Counted from the first letter of the stretch, positions 43,654 through 52,627 are shown. The stretch is 64,000 nucleotides of DNA from JACMNW01 sp031406155 (GCA_031406155.1 JANOGW010000048.1:26530-90529); one strand, 5' to 3'. Numbers and translations are program-made. Notes: generated from the sequence alone by a model not told the origin.

Positions 43654-44996
43654 TGGCGCATCCGATATCCGAGGCGTCACCGATCCGGTTCCCCGGTCCA
43701 GCCCCTGCGGCTTGCGATGTGGTGGTTATCGGCGGCGGGGTCATCGGCGTGATGACAGCGTGGTTTCTGGCGGAACGCGGCCTGCGGGTGACGTTGTGCG
43801 AAAAGGGCCGCGTCGCGGGTGAACAAAGCAGCCGCAACTGGGGGTGGGTCCGGCAGCAGGGCCGCGATCCCGCCGAACTGCCGATCATGATCGAGGCGAT
43901 GCGGATCTGGCAAAGCCTGTCGCAGGAGTTTGGCGAAGAATTGGGCTTCCGGCAGGAAGGTGCGCTGTATCTGGCCAAGACCGAGGCCGAGATGGCAGGT
44001 TTTGCAGCTTGGCTGCCCTATGCGCAGGCGCATGGGCTGGATACCGTGATGCTGACGAAAGGGCAGGTCGCAGCGCGTCTTAAAGGTGCCGCCGATCTGT
44101 GGCAAGGCGGGCTGATCACCCCTTCCGATGCCCGGGCAGAGCCCTCGGTTGCTGTGCCGTTGCTCGCCACCGGGGCCGTGGCGCGCGGGGCTGTCATCGT
44201 GGAAAACTGTGCTGTGCGGGCGCTGGACCTGGCGGCGGGCCGGGTTGCGGGTGTGGTGACCGAAGCAGGCCGTATCGGCTGCACCCATGTCGTGCTGGCG
44301 GGCGGGGCTTGGTCGCGGCTATTCGCGCAGGCGCACGGCGTCACTTTTCCGCAACTCTCGGTGCGGGCAACGGTTGCGGCAACCGAACCGATGCCGGATG
44401 TCTTTGCCGGCAACGCCACCGATGATGACTTCGCCTTCCGGAGGCGGGCGGATGGCGGCTATACCATCGCACCGGGGGCGGAGCATGATTTCCACATCGG
44501 CCCCAATGCGTTCGGGTCGGCGCGCGCCTACCTTCCGACCCTGCGAAAGGATTTCAAATCCACCCATTTTCACGCGTCGGCCCCCGCGGATTTCCCCGAT
44601 GGCTGGGGCACCGCGCGGCGCTGGGCGGCGGATGAGGTATCCCCGTTCGAGGCAATGCGGGTGCTGAACCCCGCGCCAAACATGAAAACCATCGACCGCG
44701 TGCAGGCCAGTTTTGCTCGCGCCTTCCCTACCCTCGGGCGACCAAAACTGCGCAGCATATGGGCGGGAATGATCGACACCATGCCCGATATCGTGCCGGT
44801 GATTGACCATGCGGCGGCCATACCCGGCCTGATCATCGCCACAGGGATGAGCGCGCACGGCTTTGGCATTGGCCCCGGCGTGGGGCATGTGGCCGCCGAT
44901 CTGGTGACGGGGCGCGATCCGTGCCATGACCTTTCGCGGTTCCGGCTGTCGCGGTTCACGGATGGCTCGAAAATCGTAGCAGGGCCAAGCCTGTAG
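43653..44996 (+). CDS. DadA-like FAD-dependent amino-acid oxidoreductase
   Basis: 447 residues. DAO-family flavoprotein: dinucleotide-binding motif VVVIGGGVIGVMTAWFLAER (about 23-42), then EKGRVAGEQSSRNWGWVRQQ, and the C-terminal FAD-binding GMSAHGFGIGPGVGHVAADL. Homologues oxidise D-amino acids, opines or N-substituted glycines. The start overlaps the argE stop (TAATG), so the two are translationally coupled. Probable third step of the catabolic set fed by the opp transporter. Confidence 0.9.
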   Translation: MAHPISEASPIRFPGPAPAACDVVVIGGGVIGVMTAWFLAERGLRVTLCEKGRVAGEQSSRNWGWVRQQGRDPAELPIMIEAMRIWQSLSQEFGEELGFRQEGALYLAKTEAEMAGFAAWLPYAQAHGLDTVMLTKGQVAARLKGAADLWQGGLITPSDARAEPSVAVPLLATGAVARGAVIVENCAVRALDLAAGRVAGVVTEAGRIGCTHVVLAGGAWSRLFAQAHGVTFPQLSVRATVAATEPMPDVFAGNATDDDFAFRRRADGGYTIAPGAEHDFHIGPNAFGSARAYLPTLRKDFKSTHFHASAPADFPDGWGTARRWAADEVSPFEAMRVLNPAPNMKTIDRVQASFARAFPTLGRPKLRSIWAGMIDTMPDIVPVIDHAAAIPGLIIATGMSAHGFGIGPGVGHVAADLVTGRDPCHDLSRFRLSRFTDGSKIVAGPSL

Positions 44997-45110
44997 CTGC
45001 GTCCGGGGCGGGGGGCGATCATCCCGTCGTTGCAGTAGGTCTTCGCGGGGTGCGCGGCGACTGCCCGTCCCGCGCACGTTGCGCGGTTCGTGCGGGCCGA
45101 ACACGCATCT

Positions 45111-45212
45111 GGAGCATGAGGAGGAAAAGTGGGTATCGGTTTTTCTCATCACGCACGCAACCGTTCAGGAACCAGAGCAGGAGAGTGTTTCCTTCAGACA
45201 TCATCCTGCTCC
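45111..45212. repeat. Palindromic intergenic repeat, copy 2
   Basis: About 102 bp, ending in GGAGCA at 45111-45116 and its complement TGCTCC at 45207-45212. It shares AAAGTGGGTAYCGGTTTTYCTCA and TTTCCYTCARACATCATCC blocks with the copy at 14576-14680. It sits between the oxidoreductase and Hsp70 genes and encodes nothing visible. Confidence 0.75.
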
Positions 45213-45285
45213 AAGGGTTTTGCCGGGTTTACTCGGGCAGCTTGCCGGGCTAGCAAACGCGCTTTGCAATCAGGGGGTTTGGCGC

Positions 45286-46542
45286 ATGCTGGCACGGTCT
45301 TGTGGCATTGATTTCGGCACCTCCAATTCCACGGTTGCCGTCGCCGCTGCGCATGGCGCGCGGTTGTTGCCGCTAGAGGGCGATCACCTGACGCTGCCAT
45401 CGGCTGTATTCTGGGAAAGCGATGGTGCCGCCCCCGAATTTGGCCGCGCTGCGATTGCCGCCTATATGCGCGGCGATGACGGGCGGCTGATGCGGGGCCT
45501 GAAAAGCACGCTCGGATCATCGCTGATCAATGACAAGACTCGTGTCGGCACCCGTGCGGTCAGCTTCAAGGATGTGCTGGCGCGGTTCTTTGGCCACATG
45601 AAGGCGCAACTCGATGCGCAAACCGGGGGTGGGATCACCTCGGTCATGCTGGGCCGCCCGGTGCATTTCGTCGATGATGATGCCATTGGCGACGCAAACG
45701 CACAGGCGGTTCTGGCAGACATCGCCCGCGCTACCGGATTTCGTGACATCGCGTTTCAATACGAACCGATTGCTGCCGCCTTGCAGTATGAAGCAGGAAT
45801 TTCGCGTGAAGAGCTGGTGCTGATCGTCGACATCGGCGGCGGCACGTCGGACTTTTCCATCGTACGGGTATCGCCTACCCTTGCGCGGCAAGCCGACCGA
45901 TCCGCCGATATTCTGGCGAATGATGGCATCAGGGTAGGGGGCACCGATTTCGACCGCCTTCTAAGCCTGTCGGATGTCATGCCGCATCTGGGCTATCTGT
46001 CCCCTACGGGTGGTGGCAAGGGTCTGATGCCCCGGCATTACTTCCTTGATCTTGCGACGTGGCACCGCATTAATTTGCTGTACACTGGCCGCACGATGAC
46101 CGATCTGAAGGCGCTGCGCCATGTGGCTGACCGACCGGCACTGATCGATCGACTGCTTCGCGTCATTTCGAACCATACCGGACACTCGCTGGCGATGGCG
46201 ACGGAAGAGGCCAAGATCACGTTGTCGCAGGCAGACGTGGCCCGCATTGCCCTGTCCCAGTTTACTGATGGCCCGAACCCGCTGGCCACCCGCGCCCGGT
46301 TTGACGAAGCCGTTGCCGCCCCTGTCGCGCGGGTTGCGGCCACGCTGACGAGCCTGCTGACGCAGGCGGGTCTAAATTCCAGCGACATCGGCACCGTGTT
46401 CATGACCGGCGGCTCCAGCGGTCTGCCGATCTTGCGCGCCTGCGTGTCTAGGGTTTTGCCCGGCGTGCCGATTGCGACGGGCGATATGCTGGGGTCTGTC
46501 GGCACCGGGCTGGCGCTGGAGGCGATGCGCCGCTTCGGGTAG
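45286..46542 (+). CDS. YegD-type Hsp70 family chaperone-like protein
   Basis: 418 residues, only the actin-like ATPase half of an Hsp70. Phosphate-1 motif GIDFGTSNSTVAVAA at residues 7-21, phosphate-2 VLIVDIGGGTSDFSIVRV and adenosine motif VFMTGGSSGLPILRACV are intact. There is no C-terminal substrate-binding domain, as in E. coli YegD, whose role is uncertain. ATG at 45286 follows a GGGGG run; earlier in-frame codons would run through the upstream repeat. Confidence 0.9.
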   Translation: MLARSCGIDFGTSNSTVAVAAAHGARLLPLEGDHLTLPSAVFWESDGAAPEFGRAAIAAYMRGDDGRLMRGLKSTLGSSLINDKTRVGTRAVSFKDVLARFFGHMKAQLDAQTGGGITSVMLGRPVHFVDDDAIGDANAQAVLADIARATGFRDIAFQYEPIAAALQYEAGISREELVLIVDIGGGTSDFSIVRVSPTLARQADRSADILANDGIRVGGTDFDRLLSLSDVMPHLGYLSPTGGGKGLMPRHYFLDLATWHRINLLYTGRTMTDLKALRHVADRPALIDRLLRVISNHTGHSLAMATEEAKITLSQADVARIALSQFTDGPNPLATRARFDEAVAAPVARVAATLTSLLTQAGLNSSDIGTVFMTGGSSGLPILRACVSRVLPGVPIATGDMLGSVGTGLALEAMRRFG

Positions 46543-46600
46543 GTGGCCACGAAGACGGCAGCCTTCGCCACAAAGGACCGCTGCCGTGCCGCGCAGCACC

Positions 46601-46662
46601 CGAATTCCGCGCGGAATTCGACTCGTTTTCTGCGCAGAAAACGTCTGTAACCCTGCGAGGGT
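46601..46662. repeat. Three consecutive palindromes
   Basis: CGAATTCCGCGCGGAATTCG (46601-46620) and CGTTTTCTGCGCAGAAAACG (46624-46643) are both perfect 20-bp palindromes separated by 3 bp. ACCCT-GCG-AGGGT (46650-46662) follows after 6 bp. They fill the gap between the Hsp70 and NYN genes. Perfect self-complementary halves with no loop suggest protein-binding or cruciform sites more than simple terminators. Confidence 0.7.
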
Positions 46663-46755
46663 CTGCTCGTGAAACCTGCCCGGCGCGCCGCAACCGGGCC
46701 AGTTTGCCAACAAAGCCCCGATGTACGGCTTTGAAATCTGCGATATGCTTGGCGG

Positions 46756-47346
46756 ATGATTGTGCCCGCTCTGTTCCTCCTGTTGTCCGTTGCCGGCATT
46801 GCGGCGGCGCTGATGCTGCCGGGTCTGTCAGACCTGATGCTGCTGGCGGCACCTTCGGCCATAGCCTGCCTGATCCTGCTTGCTTCCGCATATCTGCGGC
46901 GCGCAAAAACCACCCGAACTGCCAAGCAAACCTACATCATTCTGGATGGCTCCAACATCATGTATTGGAATGGTGGCACGCCGCAGGCAGCAACCCTGCG
47001 CGAGGTCGTCACCCATCTGCAAGGCAGGGGCTTCACCCCCGGTGCGGTGTTTGATGCCAATGCGGGCCATATCCTGTTCGGCAAGTATTTCCATCATTCC
47101 GCCATGGGCAGGGCGATCGGCCTGCCCGAAGACAAGGTGATGGTGGTGCAAAAAGGTACCCCGGCGGACCCCACCATTCTGGCCGCAGCCCGCGATCTTG
47201 GCGCGCGGATCGTGACCAATGACCGCTACACGAACTGGTCTGCCACCCATCCCGAGGTCCGCGAACCCGGGCGGCTGATCCGGGGCGGCTACCGCGACGG
47301 CCAGTTATGGCTTGATCTGGAGCCGGTTAACCACCGCGCATCGTGA
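46756..47346 (+). CDS. Membrane-anchored NYN (Zc3h12a-like) ribonuclease domain protein
   Basis: 196 residues. Two hydrophobic segments (about 2-21 and 27-46) anchor the N-terminus; the rest is a PIN/NYN fold of the Zc3h12a (Regnase-1) type. Acidic active-site residues are visible in YIILDGSNIMYW (Asp64, Asn67), VFDANAGH and IVTNDRYTNW. Such domains cleave RNA with Mg2+. An RNase tied to the membrane is unusual; the target is unknown. Starts 213 bp after the Hsp70 gene. Confidence 0.85.
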   Translation: MIVPALFLLLSVAGIAAALMLPGLSDLMLLAAPSAIACLILLASAYLRRAKTTRTAKQTYIILDGSNIMYWNGGTPQAATLREVVTHLQGRGFTPGAVFDANAGHILFGKYFHHSAMGRAIGLPEDKVMVVQKGTPADPTILAAARDLGARIVTNDRYTNWSATHPEVREPGRLIRGGYRDGQLWLDLEPVNHRAS

Positions 47347-47416
47347 TCCGCGTCGTTTGGCTGGCTGGTCAGCAACGGCCACGCAGCAGCAGTTGGGGTC
47401 GGGGCGCAAACCCTTC

Positions 47417-47863
47417 TCATTCGCCAAGACGAACGACAAATCTTGGCGGATAGCTGGGGCGGCGCTCGAACCCTTGCGCCAAATAGAAGGCCTGCGCGTC
47501 CAGATTGTCCGGATGCGTTCCCACCGACAGATATTGGCAGTCAAGCGCGCGCGCTTTCATCGTAGCCCCCTTGATCAGGGCGACCCCAAGGCCCCGCCCG
47601 CGCAGGTCCGCCTCGACAAAGAGATGGTGCATGTCCAGACCGCGCGCCCCGAATTGCAGCTGGATCAACCCGCAAAGCGCGGCATAGCCGCAAATACGCC
47701 CCGCAAGCTCGGCCACAAGGACGTAGATCCATGGTCTTTCACCGAATGCGTCCCGGACCAGCTGTTCGGCCGAGGCACTGGCCGTGTCGCCATGGTGGGA
47801 TGCCAGTTCGGCGATCATCGCCGATATCCGGGGCGCGTCGGGCAACACCGCATCGCGGATCAC
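47417..47863 (-). CDS. GNAT-family N-acetyltransferase
   Basis: 148 residues. The acetyl-CoA-binding motif A is MHHLFVEADLRGRGLGVALI (R/Q-x-x-G-x-G/A type), followed by the typical HPDNLDAQAFYLAQGFE segment near the C-terminus. Acceptor unknown. Convergent with the NYN gene. Confidence 0.9.
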   Translation of the reverse strand: MIRDAVLPDAPRISAMIAELASHHGDTASASAEQLVRDAFGERPWIYVLVAELAGRICGYAALCGLIQLQFGARGLDMHHLFVEADLRGRGLGVALIKGATMKARALDCQYLSVGTHPDNLDAQAFYLAQGFERRPSYPPRFVVRLGE

Positions 47864-48011
47864 GATATTCGCGCAGCGCGGGGGTAAGTCGTCTTGTTCC
47901 GTTCAGACCTCCATCCGCCGCCGGAGGTCCGTTCATGGTACCGCCAGACGGCGGTTTCATGTTGACGTGCATGCACCGCGCTCAGATGAGGCGGTCGTAA
48001 TAGTGTACGGT

Positions 48012-48044
48012 GGTAGTGGTGACGGTGATGCACATACCACTACC
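48012..48044. promoter_or_regulatory. Inverted repeat upstream of the M20 amidohydrolase gene
   Basis: GGTAGTGGT at 48012-48020 and ACCACTACC at 48036-48044, a perfect 9-bp inverted repeat with a 15-bp spacer, 104 bp before the start codon. Could be an operator or an mRNA hairpin. Confidence 0.4.
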
Positions 48045-48147
48045 GCTAAAGTCCGCACCGCATCCCTGTCAGCCGCCTGTGCCACCCGACCCTTGAAGTC
48101 TGCCCCCCAAAGGTTCAGGCTTGTCCCAACCAAAGGAGCCCGACCCC

Positions 48148-49314
48148 ATGCCCGTCAAGAACCGCTTTGCCGACCTGCTGCCGGAAATCACCGCATGGCG
48201 GCACGATTTCCACGAACATCCCGAACTATTGTTCGACGTGCAGCGCACGGCTGGCAAGGTGGCGGATTTGCTGCGGTCTTTTGGCTGTGACGAGGTGGTG
48301 GCCGGCATCGGCAGGACCGGTGTGGTCGGCGTGATCCACGGCAAGACCGATACCGCCGCCCGTGTGGTGGGGCTGCGGGCCGACATGGACGCGCTGCCGA
48401 TCCATGAGGCGACGGGGGTGGACTATGCCTCCAAAACCCCGGGCAAGATGCATGCCTGCGGGCATGACGGGCATACCGCGATGTTGCTGGGGGCGGCGAA
48501 ATACCTGTCCGAGACGCGGAATTTTGATGGCAAGGTGGTGTTGATTTTCCAACCCGCCGAAGAAGGTGGCGGTGGCGGGCGCGAAATGGTGCAAGACGGC
48601 ATGCTGGACCGTTGGGGCGTGCAAGAGGTCTACGGCATGCACAACATGCCCGGCATTCCCGTCGGCCATTTCGCCATCCGCCCTGGTGCGATGATGGCAG
48701 CGGCGGATCAATTCGAGATTGTGGTGACGGGCAAGGGTGGCCATGCCGCCAAACCGCATGACTGCATTGATACCACCGTTGTGGCCGCGCATATCATCGT
48801 TGCTTTGCAGACCATCGCCTCACGCGGGGTTGATCCGCTGAAACAGGTGGTGGTGTCGGTTTGCACAGTTGCCACCGACAGCACCGCGCATAACGTCATC
48901 CCGCAGGTGGTGAAAATGCGCGGCACGGCGCGCACGATGGACCCCGGCGTGCAGGATTTTGTCGAACGCCGGATCGTGGAAATTGCCAGTGGCACGGCGG
49001 CGGCGCTTGGGGCGGTGGCCGAGGTTGCGTATCAGCGCGGCTATCCGGTGACGGTGAATGCGACCGAGAATACCGCCTATGCCGCCGATGTGGCGCTTGC
49101 CATATCCGGTCATGTCGATACCAACACGCCGCCCCTGATGGGGGCCGAAGATTTCAGCTACATGCTGAACGAACGCCCCGGTGCCTATATCTTCCTCGGC
49201 AATGGCGATACGGCGATGGTGCATCATCCGGCCTATAACTTTGACGACAACGCCATACCCTTCGGGTCCAGCTGGTATGCTGGCATGGCCGAGGCGCGGA
49301 TGCCGGCGGCCTAA
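48148..49314 (+). CDS. M20 aminoacylase/hippurate hydrolase-type amidohydrolase
   Basis: 388 residues. M20D family: ADMDALPIHEATGVDYAS, the metal-binding MHACGHDGHTAMLLGAA, IFQPAEEGGGGGREM with the catalytic Glu pair and GKGGHAAKPH in the dimerisation domain. Homologues hydrolyse N-acyl amino acids (hippurate, N-acetyl or indole-acetyl amino acids). ATG at 48148 follows AAGGAG. Second M20 enzyme of the window; next to an acyl-CoA ligase that could activate the freed acid (inference). Confidence 0.92.
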   Translation: MPVKNRFADLLPEITAWRHDFHEHPELLFDVQRTAGKVADLLRSFGCDEVVAGIGRTGVVGVIHGKTDTAARVVGLRADMDALPIHEATGVDYASKTPGKMHACGHDGHTAMLLGAAKYLSETRNFDGKVVLIFQPAEEGGGGGREMVQDGMLDRWGVQEVYGMHNMPGIPVGHFAIRPGAMMAAADQFEIVVTGKGGHAAKPHDCIDTTVVAAHIIVALQTIASRGVDPLKQVVVSVCTVATDSTAHNVIPQVVKMRGTARTMDPGVQDFVERRIVEIASGTAAALGAVAEVAYQRGYPVTVNATENTAYAADVALAISGHVDTNTPPLMGAEDFSYMLNERPGAYIFLGNGDTAMVHHPAYNFDDNAIPFGSSWYAGMAEARMPAA

Positions 49315-49380
49315 CTTTACCGGTTACAGAACGGCGTTTGACTGATAGCCTTTTCCCAAAACCTTGGGAGGGGTGTCGCC

Positions 49381-50952
49381 ATGACCATATACCACAGCCC
49401 GTTCGCGGATGTTGCCGTGCGTTATATGTCCATCACTGAGCGCATGTTCGAAGGACTGGCACCGGATCCTGACCGTGCCGCACTTATAGACGGTCCAACC
49501 GGTGTCGCCATGACGGGGGCCACATTGCGCGACCGGATCGAGCGGCTGGCCGGCGGCCTGACCGCGCGCAACTACGGGGCGGGGCAGGTGGTGGCGATCC
49601 TGGCCCCGAACATGCCCGATTTTGCCACCGCTTTCCACGGCGTGGCCTATGCCGGTGGGACCATCACCACCATCAATCCGACCTACACCGCCCCTGAAGT
49701 CATGCATCAGTTACAAGACGCGGGTGCGACATTGCTGATCACGATCCCTGCACTCCTGCCCGTCGCTCAGGCGGCCATCCTGGGTACAAAGGTGCGGGAG
49801 ATCATCGTGATCGGTGCCGCCGATGGCTATCTGTCGCTGGATGATGTCATGGGTGCGCGAATGACATCGCAGATGCCCGTCGATCTGGATCGCCATATCC
49901 TTGTGCTGCCCTATTCGTCGGGCACCACGGGCCTGCCCAAGGGTGTCATGCTCAGCCATCGCAATCTGGTGGTGAATGTCGATCAGCTGATCCCGGTGCT
50001 GGACGTGCGCCGGGCAGAGACCTCAATTGCCTTTTTGCCGTTCTTCCACATCTACGGCATGAATGTGCTGATGAATGCCTTCCTTAGCGCCGGGTCCACG
50101 CTTGTTACTCTGCCACGCTTTGATCTGGAAGCGGTGCTGAGCCATATCCAGACGCATAAGGTGCGCCTCTTGCTGGTGGCACCCCCGGTGGCGATTGCAC
50201 TGGCCAAGCATCCGTTGGTGGATCAGTTTGATCTGTCATCGCTGCAAATTGTGTTGTCGGCGGCGGCGCCCTTGGGGGCCGAGGTCTCGGCGGCCTGTGC
50301 TGCGCGTTTGAACTGCACGGTTATCCAGGGCTATGGCATGACAGAGATGAGCCCGCTGTCACATGGCGTGCCACCCGGCAAACCGAAAGCCGGATCGGTC
50401 GGCATCACCGCGCCCAATTCCCAGACCCGCATCGTCGATCCGGTCACCGGGGCTGATCGGGGGCCGGGGCAGGAGGGCGAGGTTTGGGTGCGCGGCCCGC
50501 AGGTCATGCTGGGGTATCTCAACAACCCGGATGCGACGGCCAAGACCATGCAGGGCGACTGGCTGAAAACCGGCGATCTGGGCATGGTGGACGGCGATGG
50601 CTATCTGTTCATCCGCGACCGGCTGAAAGAATTGATCAAGGTGAAAGGCTTTCAGGTCGCCCCAGCCGAGGTCGAGGCCGAACTGCTGGGCCTGCCCGGC
50701 ATCGCCGACGCCGCCGTGATCGGCGTGCCCGATGACGAGGCGGGGGAATTGCCGATGGCCTTCGTAGTTGCATCCGCCGGTGCCGCGCAAGATGTTGCGG
50801 CCATTCAGGCAGCGTTGCGGACGCGGCTTGCCAGTTACAAGGTGCCAGCGCGGATCGAGTTCATCGACGCCATCCCGAAATCCGCAGCCGGCAAGATCCT
50901 GCGCCGGGTGCTGCGCGACAGGCTGAAGGAGCAGCCGTCGCGCGTGGGATAA
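49381..50952 (+). CDS. AMP-dependent acyl-CoA ligase, 4-coumarate-CoA ligase-like
   Basis: 523 residues. Adenylate-forming enzyme: phosphate-binding loop YSSGTTGLPKGVMLSH (about 179-194), GYGMTEMSPL, the hinge motif KTGDLGMVDGDGYLFIRDRLKELIKVKG and the catalytic C-terminal Lys in PKSAAGKILRR. The overall pattern is that of 4-coumarate-CoA ligases, but aryl and medium-chain acids are all possible substrates. GGGAGGGG precedes the ATG by about 10 bases. Convergent with moaA. Confidence 0.9.
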   Translation: MTIYHSPFADVAVRYMSITERMFEGLAPDPDRAALIDGPTGVAMTGATLRDRIERLAGGLTARNYGAGQVVAILAPNMPDFATAFHGVAYAGGTITTINPTYTAPEVMHQLQDAGATLLITIPALLPVAQAAILGTKVREIIVIGAADGYLSLDDVMGARMTSQMPVDLDRHILVLPYSSGTTGLPKGVMLSHRNLVVNVDQLIPVLDVRRAETSIAFLPFFHIYGMNVLMNAFLSAGSTLVTLPRFDLEAVLSHIQTHKVRLLLVAPPVAIALAKHPLVDQFDLSSLQIVLSAAAPLGAEVSAACAARLNCTVIQGYGMTEMSPLSHGVPPGKPKAGSVGITAPNSQTRIVDPVTGADRGPGQEGEVWVRGPQVMLGYLNNPDATAKTMQGDWLKTGDLGMVDGDGYLFIRDRLKELIKVKGFQVAPAEVEAELLGLPGIADAAVIGVPDDEAGELPMAFVVASAGAAQDVAAIQAALRTRLASYKVPARIEFIDAIPKSAAGKILRRVLRDRLKEQPSRVG

Positions 50953-50989
50953 TGCGCCCGCGAAAATGGACAGGCCAGCGATCAGCGGA

Positions 50990-52003
50990 CTATCCGCCGG
51001 TATGGCTCATGTGGCGGGTCACCTGGCCTGCCACGGTCTGGCGTGAATAATCGAAATCATGGCCCTTCGGCTTGCGGGCAATGGCCGCGCGGATGGCAGC
51101 GTCAAGGCCTGCGTCATCGGGCGATGCACGCAGGGTGCTGCGCAGATCGGCCATATCCTCTTGCCCCAGGCACATGTACAACTCACCCGTGCAGGTCAGC
51201 CGCACGCGATTACAGCTTTCGCAGAAATTATGGCTGAGGGGCGTGATGAAGCCGATCTTCTGGCCGGTATCCTCCAGCCGGACATAACGCGCAGGGCCGC
51301 CTGATCGCACGGTGAGGTCGGTCAGATTGTGACGGCTTGCAAGGCGCGCCCGCAGGTCTTTCAGTGACCAATACTGATCCAGCCGGTCCTCGTTGCCCAG
51401 ATCGCCCATTGGCATGACCTCGATGAAGGTCAGATCATGGCCTTGGGCGGCACACCAGTCGGTCAGCGTGAACAACTCGTCCTCGTTGAAACCCTTCAGC
51501 GCCACTGCATTGATCTTCACCAGCAAACCGGCGTCTCTGGCCGCCTGAATGCCGTCCAGCACCTGATCAAGCCGCCCCCAGCGGGTAATCCGGGCAAATT
51601 TCGCAGCGTCCAGTGTGTCGAGCGAGACGTTGATCCGCTTCACCCCAACTGCTGCCAGTTCAGTCGCATATTTGCGCAGTTGTGATCCGTTGGTGGTCAA
51701 TGTCAGTTCGCGCAACGCGCCCGACGCCAGATGCCGCGACATCGCCTGAAAGAACGTCATGATGCCCTTGCGCACCAACGGCTCGCCGCCCGTGATGCGC
51801 AGCTTCTGCACGCCCATCCGCACAAAGGCCGAACACAGGCGATCCAGTTCTTCCAAGGTCAGAAGATCAGCCTTTGGCAGGAACGTCATGTTTTCCGACA
51901 TGCAGTAAACACAGCGGAAGTCGCAGCGGTCTGTCACCGAAACCCGCAGGTAATCGATCGCGCGGGCGAAAGGGTCGATCAGGGGGGGAGAGATCTTTAT
52001 CAT
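50990..52003 (-). CDS. moaA: GTP 3',8-cyclase MoaA (molybdenum cofactor synthesis)
   Basis: 337 residues. Radical SAM enzyme of molybdopterin synthesis. N-terminal [4Fe-4S] cysteines Cys27, Cys31, Cys34 in CDFRCVYC, ITGGEPLVRKG for SAM binding, second cluster CESCNRVRLTCTGELYMC, and the C-terminal Gly-Gly (HTGG). ATG at 52003 begins MIKISPPLIDPF; longer frames overlap the divergent lipoprotein gene region. The MobA-like gene at 4881 is the only other possible Mo-cofactor gene here. Confidence 0.95.
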   Translation of the reverse strand: MIKISPPLIDPFARAIDYLRVSVTDRCDFRCVYCMSENMTFLPKADLLTLEELDRLCSAFVRMGVQKLRITGGEPLVRKGIMTFFQAMSRHLASGALRELTLTTNGSQLRKYATELAAVGVKRINVSLDTLDAAKFARITRWGRLDQVLDGIQAARDAGLLVKINAVALKGFNEDELFTLTDWCAAQGHDLTFIEVMPMGDLGNEDRLDQYWSLKDLRARLASRHNLTDLTVRSGGPARYVRLEDTGQKIGFITPLSHNFCESCNRVRLTCTGELYMCLGQEDMADLRSTLRASPDDAGLDAAIRAAIARKPKGHDFDYSRQTVAGQVTRHMSHTGG

Positions 52004-52089
52004 GAGCCGATGGTATGAAACCGCCGCCAGAACAGCAAGCACCGATGCAACGGTTGCGACGCCCCCGCGCTTCAGACTATCGTTGCGAC

Positions 52090-52566
52090 ATGAAACACAT
52101 CGCGCCACGCCCCGTCCTGATCTTGATCCTTGGCCTTTGGTCGCTGTCCGCCTGCGGGCTGGTCGACCGGGTGATGGGCGGCGATGCAGCAGCCGCCGAG
52201 GCACCCGGCGATGTATCAGAGGGGCCGCTGACAGCCGCGACGCCCTTGGGCCAAGCTCAATCAGCCGCAGCACTGGACCAGACGACAGAGGCGGAAAAAG
52301 CCGCCGCCGCAACCCCTGCCACCGGGGCAGGGCGTGATCTTGGCCCTGTGGTCGTGGCGCTGGGCAGTCCAGCCGAACAGGGGTTCTGGTTGCGGTCTGC
52401 ACTGGTCACCGCTCCGGGCAAGGGCCGTGTGGTGACAACGGGCGGTCAGTCGGTGAACGTTGATTTGCTGCCGGGGACGGGGGCCGCATCGCTGTCACTC
52501 GCGGCATTCCGCGAGCTTGGACTGGGACTGACGGATTTGCCCGAGGTTCGGGTCTACGCAAACTGA
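52090..52566 (+). CDS. Hypothetical lipoprotein
   Basis: 158 residues. Lipoprotein signal peptide with lipobox LSAC (Cys near residue 21 of MKHIAPRPVLILILGLWSL...), so membrane anchored on the periplasmic side. A low-complexity Ala/Thr/Pro/Gly-rich linker (about 28-80) leads to a small C-terminal domain (about 85-158; GPVVVALGSPAEQGFWLRS, GQSVNVDLLPGTGAASLSLA). I do not recognise this domain. The ATG at 52090 is chosen for the signal peptide; there is no strong ribosome-binding site. Divergent from moaA. Confidence 0.75.
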   Translation: MKHIAPRPVLILILGLWSLSACGLVDRVMGGDAAAAEAPGDVSEGPLTAATPLGQAQSAAALDQTTEAEKAAAATPATGAGRDLGPVVVALGSPAEQGFWLRSALVTAPGKGRVVTTGGQSVNVDLLPGTGAASLSLAAFRELGLGLTDLPEVRVYAN

Positions 52567-52591
52567 GGCTGGCGCGCTTGGTCACAGCGGA

Positions 52592-52616
52592 TTTTGAGTA
52601 TTTTTGCGAAGAAAAA
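52592..52616 (+). repeat. 25-nt intergenic motif, copy 2
   Basis: TTTTGAGTATTTTTGCGAAGAAAAA, 23/25 identical to the motif at 8036-8060. It lies in the 61-bp gap between the lipoprotein stop and the convergent alkD-type gene, again at a gene 3' end. Confidence 0.55.
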
Positions 52617-52627
52617 CGCTGGCGCGG

